From: JAFGLZ01 sp964622545
GTDB taxonomy: Bacteria; Planctomycetota; Phycisphaerae; UBA1845; JAFGLZ01
Direction of reading: 5' to 3'
DNA length: 64,000 nt
Assembly (NCBI GenBank): GCA_964622545.1
Contig: CAZUQM010000011.1
Coordinates: forward strand, 62,001 to 126,000
Shown: positions 56,541 through 64,000 of the stretch, piece by piece
Layout: the number at the start of each line of letters is the position of its first letter
Numbering within the stretch: the first letter of the stretch is position 1
Program-made: the position numbers and the translations under genes
Notes under the pieces: model-generated
Databases searched by the model: none
Seen by the model: the letters and a program-made list of their open reading frames with translations, nothing else
Told to the model about the DNA's origin: nothing

Positions 56541-57731
56541 CTACGGTTCTGATGTGGCGTTCTTGGCCGGGGGAATCGGTCGGCGGCCGAACCAGTCGAA
56601 GACGGGGCGGTCGGTGCGGGCGCGCCAGCGCTCGGCGGCGGCGTGGGCGTGGACGTAGGAGGTGTTGGCGATGACGACGGCGTCGACGTCGGCGGGGGCG
56701 TCGTCGTTGCTGACGATGGGCGTATCGCGGTACGTCCGTCCGGCGAAGGCGTCGGCGGCGACGGCGGCGATGTCGATACCCGCCGCACGGGCGGCTCGCC
56801 AGAAGGCGTAGACGTTCTTGCCCAGGTCGGCCATGAGGATACGGCGGACGCCACCGGCGCGGAGCTCGTGCAGGTGGTGCTCGATCTCGTCCAGGCAGAA
56901 GAAGCGCTGAAACGCCTGGGGCGGCAGCGGCGAGCGCCGGCCGGCAAGGAGGTCGGCCGCGGCTCGGGCGAACCCTGCGGCGACGCCTCGGGCGAATGAG
57001 GAGGCGTGACCGGCGCCGGCGCTCAGCCAGGCGTAGCGCCGGACCCAGTCGGCCAGGTAGATCGTCACCCACGGCCGGGGCAGGAAGCGGCAGGCGATGA
57101 CGAGGTTGTTCCGCGTGTCGTAGTAGGCCAGGTGGCCGGGGTAGCGGGACTGGGGCGACTTGAGGTGGCGGACGTGGAGGTCGTCGAAGGTCTCGACCTG
57201 GTAGCCGTCCGCGACGAGTCGGAAGGCGATGTCGTATTCCTCGGCGGCCATGAAGAGGGAGGCGTCGCCGCCTTGGATCTCGCGGAGGGCGTCGGTACGG
57301 AATCCCACGCCGCATCCGATGAAGACGCCGGGCAGGGCGCTGCACTCCCTGCGACCGTCGGGCAGGTGGGCGACGAAGCCAGCGGCGGCCAGGCTGGGCG
57401 AGCGTTCGAAGCGGTCGAGCATGCGCGAGATCGAGTCGCCGATGGGCCAGGAGTCGTCGTCGAGGTAGACGACGTAGGGGAACGTCACGTTCGGCAGGGC
57501 GAGGGCCTTGGCGCAGGGTCCCCGGTTGTCGGTCAGGGCCAGGACGGCGACGTCCGGGTGTCTCTCTGCCAGGGCGGCGGCGGTTCCGTCGGTCGAGGCG
57601 TTGTCGACGACGAGGACCTCCATCTCGTGGCAGGTCAGGCCGCATTGGTAGACCTGGGCGATCGTGTCGAGCAGCACGTCGCGTCGGTTGCGTGTGGCGA
57701 TGACGAAGCTGACTTTGCGGGGCGTATGCAT
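56541..57731 (-). CDS. Family 2 glycosyltransferase with extra C-terminal domain
   Basis: 396 residues; the ATG at 57731 gives the usual GT2 opening KVSFVIATRNRRDVLLDTIA. The GT-A fold has VEVLVVDNASTDGTAAAL-like nucleotide binding (VLVVDNASTDG), the DXD motif YVVYLDDDSWP, and FMAAEEYDIAFRLVADGYQV (acceptor-side ED). After about residue 270 there is an additional 120-residue alpha/beta region (GVRRILMADLGKNVYAFWRA, DAVVIANTSYVHAHAAA) that looks like a Rossmann-type subdomain with a nucleoside-diphosphate-sugar dehydratase-like style, not recognised. It transfers a sugar to an unknown acceptor, probably in the cytoplasm. It stands alone. Confidence 0.85.
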   Translation of the reverse strand: MHTPRKVSFVIATRNRRDVLLDTIAQVYQCGLTCHEMEVLVVDNASTDGTAAALAERHPDVAVLALTDNRGPCAKALALPNVTFPYVVYLDDDSWPIGDSISRMLDRFERSPSLAAAGFVAHLPDGRRECSALPGVFIGCGVGFRTDALREIQGGDASLFMAAEEYDIAFRLVADGYQVETFDDLHVRHLKSPQSRYPGHLAYYDTRNNLVIACRFLPRPWVTIYLADWVRRYAWLSAGAGHASSFARGVAAGFARAAADLLAGRRSPLPPQAFQRFFCLDEIEHHLHELRAGGVRRILMADLGKNVYAFWRAARAAGIDIAAVAADAFAGRTYRDTPIVSNDDAPADVDAVVIANTSYVHAHAAAERWRARTDRPVFDWFGRRPIPPAKNATSEP

Positions 57732-57822
57732 GGTCCGCGGCAGAGCGTACCTCAGGGGGTGATGTGGGGGCAAGCGGGGGACATGCCATCCCGGCACGGG
57801 CGGTCCACACGCCGGTTCCGGT

Positions 57823-57850
57823 CTGACATGTTTATGGAATCTGGTAGACT
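57823..57850 (+). promoter_or_regulatory. Candidate promoter for DUF6159-like gene
   Basis: CTGACA (57823-57828), 16-bp spacer, TAGACT (57845-57850). The boxes resemble those at 14935 and 61806. Expected start near 57857, 95 bases before the gene. Confidence 0.5.
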
Positions 57851-57951
57851 ACCGGACCAGCGGTTGGGGGCACCCCGGGGTGTCAGGCGGTGTGGCGTGG
57901 ATCGTCACGCCAACGCCGCAGGCAGCGTCACCGGTCAGATGGGAGGCCCGT

Positions 57952-58794
57952 ATGTTCTTCACGCGGATCCAGAACGGTTGGGAGTTGGCCAAGGAGAGCT
58001 GGCAGGTCCTGAAGCTGGATAAGGAGCTGCTGCTGTTTCCGGTGCTGAGCGGTCTGGCGTGTCTGCTGGTGATGGCCAGCTTCGCGCTGCCCATGATGGG
58101 CAGCGACATGGTGCGCGAGCTCGAGCAGGGGCATCAGGAGCAGGTGGACCCGTTGCTGATCGTGATCGCGTTCGCGTTCTACTTCGCGAACTACTTCGTG
58201 ATCACGTACTTCAACACGGCGCTGATCGGGTGCGCGATCATACGCTTTCGCGGCGGTGATCCGACGGTGTCCGACGGGTTCCGCACGGCGACGAGCCGGC
58301 TGCCGCAGATCGTGGGTTGGGCGTTGGTGGCGGCGACGGTGGGGCTGATCCTGCGGATCATCGAGCAGAGCTCGGAGCGGGCGGGTCAGATCATCGCCGG
58401 GCTGGTGGGGATGGCCTGGACCGCGGTGAGCTACTTCGTGGTGCCGGTGATCGTGGTGGAGGGGCTCGGCCCGGGCGGGGCGCTGAAGCGGTCGTTCGGC
58501 ATCTTGAAGGAATCGTGGGGCGAGTCGTTGATCGCCAACTGGAGCATCGGGCTGATCACGATGCTGGCGGGTCTGCTGGCGATCGTGCCGATCGGGTTGG
58601 GCGTCAGCTCGGGTGAGCCGGCGTTGATGGCCCTGGGCATCGGGCTGGGCGTGCTGTGGATCCTGCTGATCTCGCTGATTTCGACGGCCCTCAACGCGAT
58701 CGTGATCGGTGCGATTTACCTCTACGCCACGGACGGCGAGGTGCCCGAGCAGTTTGATCGGGACCTGCTGCAGAGTGCGTTCGTGGCGAGGTAG
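57952..58794 (+). CDS. DUF6159-like membrane protein
   Basis: 280 residues; GGGAGG lies 5 bases before the ATG. The start FFTRIQNGWELAKESWQVLK with LDKELLLFPVLSG is the hallmark of the DUF6159 family. Six membrane segments follow: GLACLLVMASFALPMM, LIVIAFAFYFANYFVITYF, IVGWALVAATVGLILRII, VSYFVVPVIVVEGL, LITMLAGLLAIVPIGLGV, and ALGIGLGVLWILLISLI. The block FRGGDPTVSDGFRTA between helices is typical. Function unknown. It is monocistronic behind its own promoter candidate. Confidence 0.8.
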   Translation: MFFTRIQNGWELAKESWQVLKLDKELLLFPVLSGLACLLVMASFALPMMGSDMVRELEQGHQEQVDPLLIVIAFAFYFANYFVITYFNTALIGCAIIRFRGGDPTVSDGFRTATSRLPQIVGWALVAATVGLILRIIEQSSERAGQIIAGLVGMAWTAVSYFVVPVIVVEGLGPGGALKRSFGILKESWGESLIANWSIGLITMLAGLLAIVPIGLGVSSGEPALMALGIGLGVLWILLISLISTALNAIVIGAIYLYATDGEVPEQFDRDLLQSAFVAR

Positions 58795-59110
58795 GTTGGC
58801 GTTCGGGTTCGTCTGTGGGTGCCGAGCGTGGATCGGACCCGGGGCAAAGGAGACGTCGAGTTGTCGAGAGGGACCATCCAGGAGTCGACAGGGGCTTCCG
58901 TCGCCCCTGCCGGGGCTCATTGGGTTTGTGGGCAGGGTGACCACGGGTTCCGTTGGCCTGTCGGCTCACTGGCCCCGTGGGTACGATCGGTCGGCCCTCC
59001 GGGTCTGGTGTTCTTTGCGGCATGGACGAGGCGACTGGGAAGGAAGTAAGGACCGGGCCGGGGACGGCTCCTAGAGGGGGTCTGGTGGGTTGCAGGTTGA
59101 GAGGGAGTGG
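58795..59110. other. Spacer with a short octamer run
   Basis: 316 bases. AGACGTCG-AGTTGTCG (58854-58869) belongs to the octamer family; nothing else was seen beyond the GGGAG ribosome binding site before 59111. Confidence 0.35.
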
Positions 59111-60739
59111 ATGATGAACCGCAGGGAGTTCCTCCACACGGCTGCGGGCGCGACGACCGTGGCTGCGGGATTGTCGCGGTCGGTCGGGGCGCGGGCCGCG
59201 TCGAAGGGCGATTCGTCGGCGGGCCCGTGTCCGTACAAGGTGATCTTCAGCAACGACACGACGAACATCCTGAGCTGCGTCAGCCCGTATCACAAGAAGG
59301 GCGATCCGTTCACGACCGAGATGCTCCAGGCGACGGTGGATGAGGTCGCGGGCGTGGACGCTCATCTGCTGCAGCCGGGCGTGGGTTGGATCCCGTGGTG
59401 GAAGAGCAAGCTGTACCCGGCCGACGAGCACTACCGCTGGTTCGCCGAGCGGACGGGGCACAAGCCGGATCCGTTCGGGCGGTACATGCTGGACGGCGGC
59501 GACATGGTGAAGGTGTTCGTCGATCGGTGCCGCCGGAAGGGGCAGGCGCCGTTCGTGTCTTTGCGGCTGAACGACGGGCACCACCTGGAGAACGTCAACA
59601 CCAAGGATCGGCGGAGCTGCTGGTGCAGCCGGTTCTACGTCGAGCATCCGGAGTACCGCATCGGCAAGGACGTCCGCGACTGGAACCAGCACGTGCTGAA
59701 CTGGGCGATCCCGGAGGTCCGCGAGCACAAGTTCGGGTTCATCCGCGAGATCTGTGAGAACTACGACATCGACGGGTTCGAGCTCGACTTCATGCGGCAC
59801 GTGAGCTACTTCCAGCCGGGCAAGACGACGCGCGAGCAGCGGTGCCGGATCATGACCGACTTCGTGGCCAGGGTCCGCAAGCTGCTCGATCGGACGGCCG
59901 GCGCGGGCCGGCATCGCTGGTTGTGCGCTCGCGTGCCGTCGGTGACGAGCATGCACGATGTGCTGGGACTCGACCTGCCGCGGATGGTGTCGTCCGGGCT
60001 CGAGATGGCGAACCTGTCGAGCTACTACTTCACGATGCAGCAGACGGACCTGGCCGAGATCCGCCAGCAGATCCCGTCGGCGTCGGTGTACCTGGAGATG
60101 ACGCACAGCACCACGAACGGGCCGAGTCGTGGCGGTTACGACAGCTTCGTGTTCCGACGGACGACGCCGCACCAGTTCTACACGGGGGCGCATCTGGCGT
60201 ACGCTCGGGGCGCCGACGGGGCGAGCCTGTTCAACTTCGTTTACTATCGCGAGCACGGCACGCCGGGGCGTGGGCCGTTCAACGAGCCGCCGTTCCATGT
60301 CCTCAAGCGGCTGGGGCAGCCGGATTGGCTGGCGCGGCAGCCACAGTGGTACGTGCTGGCCAAGGCGTGGCTGGATCGACGCGTGCCGGGGCCTGCTCCT
60401 TTGCCGAAGCGATTTCGAAAGGGGCATAGCGAGCGATTCGACGTGGATATGGCTCCGACGCAGCACCAGCGCCAGGACGGGCTGCTTCGGGTGATGACGC
60501 AGACGTCGTCGGCGGGGTGCTCGTGGGAGGTCGAGCTGAACGGGGAGCGGCTCGAGCCGACGGGGTTCGTGGCCAAGCCGATCGACCATCCGTATGAAGG
60601 GGGATTAGGGCAAGAAGACCAGTACTCTTGCTTCCGGTGCCCGCGTAGCATGGTCACGGACGGGGTCAACGAGCTGCGCATCACGATGGCCGACGGGCCG
60701 GAGAGCGTGGTCAACTACGTCGATATCGTGTTGCCGTGA
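59111..60739 (+). CDS. Exported TIM-barrel protein, putative glycosidase
   Basis: 542 residues. The N-terminus NRREFLHTAAGATTVAAGLS looks like a twin-arginine signal, with cleavage near GARAASK; the second ATG (59114) is equally possible. The barrel region has DAHLLQPGVGWIPWWKSKLY, AQAPFVSLRLNDGHHLEN-like content, YDIDGFELDFMRHVSYF (candidate catalytic acid pair Glu/Asp), ARVPSVTSMHDVLGLDLP and a late EMTHSTTNGPSRGGYDSFVF. A C-terminal beta domain follows (residues about 440-540). This is the pattern of planctomycete proteins annotated as hypothetical or putative glycosyl hydrolases, but I cannot assign a GH family. Confidence 0.65.
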   Translation: MMNRREFLHTAAGATTVAAGLSRSVGARAASKGDSSAGPCPYKVIFSNDTTNILSCVSPYHKKGDPFTTEMLQATVDEVAGVDAHLLQPGVGWIPWWKSKLYPADEHYRWFAERTGHKPDPFGRYMLDGGDMVKVFVDRCRRKGQAPFVSLRLNDGHHLENVNTKDRRSCWCSRFYVEHPEYRIGKDVRDWNQHVLNWAIPEVREHKFGFIREICENYDIDGFELDFMRHVSYFQPGKTTREQRCRIMTDFVARVRKLLDRTAGAGRHRWLCARVPSVTSMHDVLGLDLPRMVSSGLEMANLSSYYFTMQQTDLAEIRQQIPSASVYLEMTHSTTNGPSRGGYDSFVFRRTTPHQFYTGAHLAYARGADGASLFNFVYYREHGTPGRGPFNEPPFHVLKRLGQPDWLARQPQWYVLAKAWLDRRVPGPAPLPKRFRKGHSERFDVDMAPTQHQRQDGLLRVMTQTSSAGCSWEVELNGERLEPTGFVAKPIDHPYEGGLGQEDQYSCFRCPRSMVTDGVNELRITMADGPESVVNYVDIVLP

Positions 60740-60863
60740 GGCCCGGCGCGTTGAGGCGTCTGCGGCGCGGCGGGCGTTTTCTCTTCTGCTGTTAAGGGGT
60801 TGTGGTGTTGGGGGTCACCGGGGCCGGCGGCTCGGCCGGGCTCCACTGGACGGAGGCTGCATC

Positions 60864-61685
60864 ATGCGGGTCTGTCGGCGCGGGTTCACCTTGATTGAGC
60901 TGTTGGTGGTGGTGGCGATCATGGCGCTGTTGATCTCGATTCTGGTGCCGTCGCTGTCGAAGGCCCGCAAGCGGGCGAAAGAGGTTCGGTGCCGGGCGTT
61001 CATCAAGCAACTCGGCGTGGGGATGACGATGTACCTGAACGAGTACGACACGTTTCCGGCGCATCAGTGGCGGCTGAACGACGCGGACGACACGCGGATC
61101 CGGTGGTTCACGGCGATGGCGGGGATGTTGGGCGGATACGACGTGCAGGCGTGCCCGTCGGTGCCGGACTGGGAGGTGGGGCGGAACAACTCGTACGGAT
61201 ACAACTACAAGTATCTCGGCAGCGCACGGGACAACGCGATCAGTCCGACCAAGCCGTATGAGCGGTTTCCGGTGAAGTACGTTCGCGCGCCGGGGATGAC
61301 GATTGCCTTCGCATGCTGCGACGGGACGGGCTGGAAGAAGCCGCACCAGAACGGGGTCAAGGACGTCGACATGTTCGGCAACCACGGGTACACGCTCGAT
61401 CCGACGTACATCCCCGACTTCAGTGTGGAGACGTACAGCGGCGGGGCATTGGAGCCGTACGCGTGGCACGACTACCGCACATACATCTCGGACCGTCACG
61501 AGGGCGGGGCGAACGCGTGCTTCGCCGACGGTCACGGGGAGAAGATTTTTCCCAAGGACGTCTACATCGACAACCGGTACTGGAACGGGCTCGGATTCGA
61601 GGACCCGAACCTCGACCCGCACGTGGACTACCGCTACCAGCAGGGCGAGTTCCGGTACGACCTGGGCGAGGGGATCGAGCCGTAG
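60864..61685 (+). CDS. Orphan pseudopilin-like protein with H-X9-DG motif
   Basis: 273 residues. A short basic start (MRVCRR) then G-FTLIELLVVVAIMALLIS, a class III prepilin signal with Glu+5, then LVPSLSKARKRAKEV. The C-terminal region has RHEGGANACFADGHGEKIFP, matching H-X9-DG fully. This is the planctomycete DUF1559-like class of exported proteins of unknown role; many copies per genome are usual. Compared with the copy at 10036-11106, the first 45 residues are nearly the same and the rest is unrelated, so only the export module is shared. Confidence 0.88.
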   Translation: MRVCRRGFTLIELLVVVAIMALLISILVPSLSKARKRAKEVRCRAFIKQLGVGMTMYLNEYDTFPAHQWRLNDADDTRIRWFTAMAGMLGGYDVQACPSVPDWEVGRNNSYGYNYKYLGSARDNAISPTKPYERFPVKYVRAPGMTIAFACCDGTGWKKPHQNGVKDVDMFGNHGYTLDPTYIPDFSVETYSGGALEPYAWHDYRTYISDRHEGGANACFADGHGEKIFPKDVYIDNRYWNGLGFEDPNLDPHVDYRYQQGEFRYDLGEGIEP

Positions 61686-61805
61686 GGCGGAAGCGGGACG
61701 ACCAGGGGTGCCCCAGGGGGTTGCGAGGCCTTTTCGTTCTCCCGGCGGCGGTCCGTCGTCGTTCACGAGGCGTCCCCTTACCTGGGGCGGCGCGAAATCC
61801 GCGCT

Positions 61806-61834
61806 TTGCCTGGAGGGCCCCGCGCCGCTAGAAT
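61806..61834 (+). promoter_or_regulatory. Sigma-70-type promoter for nucleoside transporter gene
   Basis: TTGCCT (61806-61811), 17-bp spacer, TAGAAT (61829-61834); expected start near 61841, 52 bases before the gene. TAGAAT is also the -10 of the formate dehydrogenase promoter. Confidence 0.6.
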
Positions 61835-61892
61835 GCCCCGCACCTTGACCCTACACGACGCGACGCGTAACCACACCGAAGGAGGAGCGTGA

Positions 61893-63206
61893 ATGTCCCT
61901 AAGCCTGCGTATTCGCCTCAGCGTGATGATGTTCTGCACCTACGTGATCTGGGGTGCCTGGCTGCCGATGCTGGGCCGGTATCTGACCGACTTTTTGGGC
62001 TTTAGCGGTGCGCAGCTCGGTTGGGTCTTCGCGACGATGGCGATCGCCTCGGTGACGGCCATGTTCGGCAGCGCCCAGGTGGCCGACCGGTGGTTCTCGT
62101 CCGAGCGGTTCATGTTCGTGAGCCATCTCGTCGCGGGCATTCTGATGTTCTTTGTGGCGGCCGTCGAGCAGTTCTGGCCGTTTTTCTTCCTGATGCTGTT
62201 CTACGCGATCTTCTATCTACCGACGTTGTCGCTGGCGAACTCGATCAGCTTCGAGCACATGCCGGACGCCCAGCGGGACTTCGGTGGGATTCGCGTCTGG
62301 GGCACGATCGGGTGGGTCGCGGCGAGCTGGCCGCTGTTCTTCATCCTGCAGGACCTGGAGGGCGAGGCCCTCAAGATGGGGCTCAAGTGGACGTTCTATT
62401 TGGCGGGCGGGGCTTCGCTGTTCCTGGCGTTCTTCTCGTTGAGCCTGCCGCACACGCCACCCAAGAAGGACGCGGCCCAGGAGTTCGCGCCGTTCAAGGC
62501 GCTCAAGCTGCTGAAGATTCCGGCTTTCCTCGTGCTGTTCATCCTGACGCTGAGTGACGCGTCGGTGCATCAGTGCTACTTCGTGTGGACGAGCGCGTTC
62601 ATGGCCACGCTGGAGGTACCGGATCAGTGGATCATGCCCGCGATGAGCATCGCGCAGGTGGCCGAAGTGTTCACCATGGCTGCCATGGGATGGTTCCTTC
62701 GGAAGCTGGGCTGGCGGAAGATGCTGTCGCTGGGTGTGTTGGCTCACGTGATCCGTTTCGCGATCTACAGCTACGCGGCCGGCAAGCCGGAGCTGGCGTG
62801 GCTGGTGATCGCCAGTAACGTGGTGCACGGAGCGGCGTACACGTTCTTCCTGGCGGTGGTGTACGTCTTCGCCGAGGAGTTCAGCCCGAAGGACGTTCGG
62901 GCCAGCGCTCAGATGCTGTTCAACCTGGTGATTCTGGGCATCGGGCCGTTCGTATCGAGCCTGATCTGGGGTTACCTGGGCGACGTCTACAAGGATCCGC
63001 AGACGGGCGTGATCGACTTCCGGGGTCTGTTCATGGTGCCGACGATCTGGGCGCTGATTACGGCCGTGATCTTGCTGCTGACGTTCTGGCCGCCGAAGGA
63101 GAAGCCGGCTAAGGACGGTGAGGGCGGCGGAGCGGGCGATTCCGGACTCGGCGACGGCGAGGCGGAGGTCGAGCAGCGGCTCAAGGACCTGGGTTACGTG
63201 GAGTAG
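61893..63206 (+). CDS. NupG-family nucleoside:H+ symporter (MFS)
   Basis: 437 residues with twelve predicted membrane helices. The N-terminus LRIRLSVMMFCTYVIWGAWL with PMLGRYLTDFLGFSG is the mark of NupG/XapB-type proton-driven nucleoside transporters. RVWGTIGWVAASWPLFFI and FAEEFSPKDVRASAQMLFNL are other family blocks. A hydrophilic, Gly/Glu-rich tail ends with QRLKDLGYVE. GGAGGAG lies 5 bases before the ATG. It would import nucleosides across the inner membrane. No nucleoside hydrolase or kinase is adjacent. Confidence 0.85.
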   Translation: MSLSLRIRLSVMMFCTYVIWGAWLPMLGRYLTDFLGFSGAQLGWVFATMAIASVTAMFGSAQVADRWFSSERFMFVSHLVAGILMFFVAAVEQFWPFFFLMLFYAIFYLPTLSLANSISFEHMPDAQRDFGGIRVWGTIGWVAASWPLFFILQDLEGEALKMGLKWTFYLAGGASLFLAFFSLSLPHTPPKKDAAQEFAPFKALKLLKIPAFLVLFILTLSDASVHQCYFVWTSAFMATLEVPDQWIMPAMSIAQVAEVFTMAAMGWFLRKLGWRKMLSLGVLAHVIRFAIYSYAAGKPELAWLVIASNVVHGAAYTFFLAVVYVFAEEFSPKDVRASAQMLFNLVILGIGPFVSSLIWGYLGDVYKDPQTGVIDFRGLFMVPTIWALITAVILLLTFWPPKEKPAKDGEGGGAGDSGLGDGEAEVEQRLKDLGYVE

Positions 63207-63396
63207 GGGGTCCGGGTTGTCGGGCCCGAGTGCCGGGTCCAGAGCGACGCGCATCACGGACTGCGGGCGAGAGCGCGCATCGTGCTGCGCCTATGCTCGG
63301 GGGCGGAGTGTGCGCTGCCGGGGGCGGTGCGAGACTGGATGTCCCTATCGCATCCCTGCGCCGGCTACGATGTACCCATTCCGATCGCCAGTCTGA

Positions 63397-64000
63397 CTAC
63401 CGCTTGCCGACCAGGCCCGAGGCACGGCTGACGATGCCGCGGAGGCTCGAGGCCAGGGCGTCGGCGTTGGGCGCGAACTGCATGGCCACGTCTCGGGTGA
63501 CGAACTCTTCGTTGACGAGCTCGGTCAGCGAGACGGTGAAGTTGCGCATGCCGTCCTCGACCGAGGACGAGATGATGTCGCCCAGGTCGTCGTCCTCGCC
63601 GCGTCGGATCTTCTCGCGGACGGTCGGGTTGACGAGCAGGACCTCGGTGGCGGGCACGCGGGATATCTGTTCGTCGATGGCGGGCAGCAGTCGCTGGGCG
63701 AAGATGGCCTTGAGGCTGTTGGCCAGGGACGAGCGGATGAACTCGTGCTGGTTCTTGGGGAAGAACTCGAGGATGCGGCTGAGCGACTGGGGGGCGTCGG
63801 CGCAGTGGATGGTTCCGAAGACGAGGTGGCCGGTCTCGGCGGCCTGGATGCCGGCGAGCATCGTCTGACTGTCGCGGAGCTCGCCGACGAAGATGACGTC
63901 GGGGTCTTGGCGGACGACCTGCTTGAGGGCCCGGGGGAAGTCGGTCACGTCGATGCCGATCTCGCGTTGCGAGATGATGGCCTTGACGGGCTTGAACGAG
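63397..64000 (-). CDS. pilT: PilT-type twitching ATPase, C-terminal part (runs off the window)
   Basis: The frame is open to the right edge, where it reads ...FKPVKAIISQREIGID before VTDFPRALKQVVRQ, so the N-terminal part with Walker A lies outside. Visible are Asp box/Walker B (DPDVIFVGELRD) and the His box (GHLVFGTIHCADAPQS), then FPKNQHEFIRSSLANSLKAI and QRLLPAID, the conserved retraction-ATPase C-terminus. PilT drives pilus retraction; here it may serve the T4P or the pseudopilin-like export system. The C-terminal 40 residues (about TRDVAMQFAPNADAL to the end) are longer than in enteric PilT. Confidence 0.93.
   Translation of the reverse strand, partial: SFKPVKAIISQREIGIDVTDFPRALKQVVRQDPDVIFVGELRDSQTMLAGIQAAETGHLVFGTIHCADAPQSLSRILEFFPKNQHEFIRSSLANSLKAIFAQRLLPAIDEQISRVPATEVLLVNPTVREKIRRGEDDDLGDIISSSVEDGMRNFTVSLTELVNEEFVTRDVAMQFAPNADALASSLRGIVSRASGLVGKR

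Overview
The window reads as chromosomal DNA of a high-GC, Gram-negative, flagellated planctomycete, most likely a member of the Phycisphaerae. This is an inference from gene content: two orphan pseudopilin-like proteins with planctomycete-style C-termini, a PEP-CTERM protein, two formylglycine sulfatases, a PmoA-like (DUF6807-type) secreted protein, a GH28-type enzyme, Tat-like exported glycan proteins, flagellar FliD/FliS and a type A RNase P RNA. No tRNA, rRNA, transposase, integrase or CRISPR array was found.

Layout. 1-3.0 kb: two secreted DUF3352-like proteins, translationally coupled, followed by the 5' part of a phosphoglycolate-phosphatase-like gene. 3.0-4.7 kb: that 5' part is fused in frame to the 3' half of a hybrid sensor kinase. 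5.3-14.9 kb: two sulfatases, a FliB/YkgJ-like cysteine-cluster protein, a pheA-type P-protein, a pseudopilin, a PmoA-like protein and a polytopic membrane protein. 15.0-20.4 kb: a three-gene NAD-linked formate dehydrogenase (NuoE-like, NuoF-like, Cys-type FdhA) behind a good promoter. 21.2-26.1 kb: topA with six zinc modules, a PhnP-like hydrolase and a PEP-CTERM protein. 26.4-29.6 kb: the sensory half of the hybrid kinase fused in frame to the 3' part of the phosphatase gene. 30.1-35.3 kb: a giant fliD, fliS and a TPR protein. 35.4-43.6 kb: a Dus-family tRNA dihydrouridine synthase, a CPBP protease, a GH28-type enzyme, rnpB, an HDOD protein and an aldehyde dehydrogenase. 44.1-48.2 kb: a run of three exported glycan-related proteins. 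48.7-64 kb: an FMN glutamate-synthase-like protein, a possible structured RNA, a lipid A-type acyltransferase, CcsA, a HIT protein, a GT2 glycosyltransferase, a DUF6159-like membrane protein, an exported TIM-barrel protein, a second pseudopilin, a NupG-type transporter and the C-terminal part of PilT.

The outstanding observation is a reciprocal exchange. The genes at 2973-4694 (+) and 26401-29565 (-) are complementary chimeras: each joins one half of a Gph-type phosphatase to one half of a hybrid histidine kinase, and the switch point in both is the same 19-bp sequence present as an inverted repeat (3258-3276 and 26748-26766). Flipping the 23.5 kb between the arms restores two complete canonical proteins. 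Strand composition agrees broadly: the + strand is C-rich left of 3.27 kb, G-rich from there to about 26.3 kb, then C-rich again. Either a real inversion (fixed or switchable) or an assembly inversion explains this; reads across the two junctions would decide.

The intergenic DNA carries several dispersed repeat families: heptamer arrays, octamer arrays built on ACGTCGA, a palindromic element of about 80 bp, and a 59-bp tandem repeat related to single copies elsewhere. Two loci (48.3 and 56.1 kb) carry the same composite of these modules in opposite orientation.
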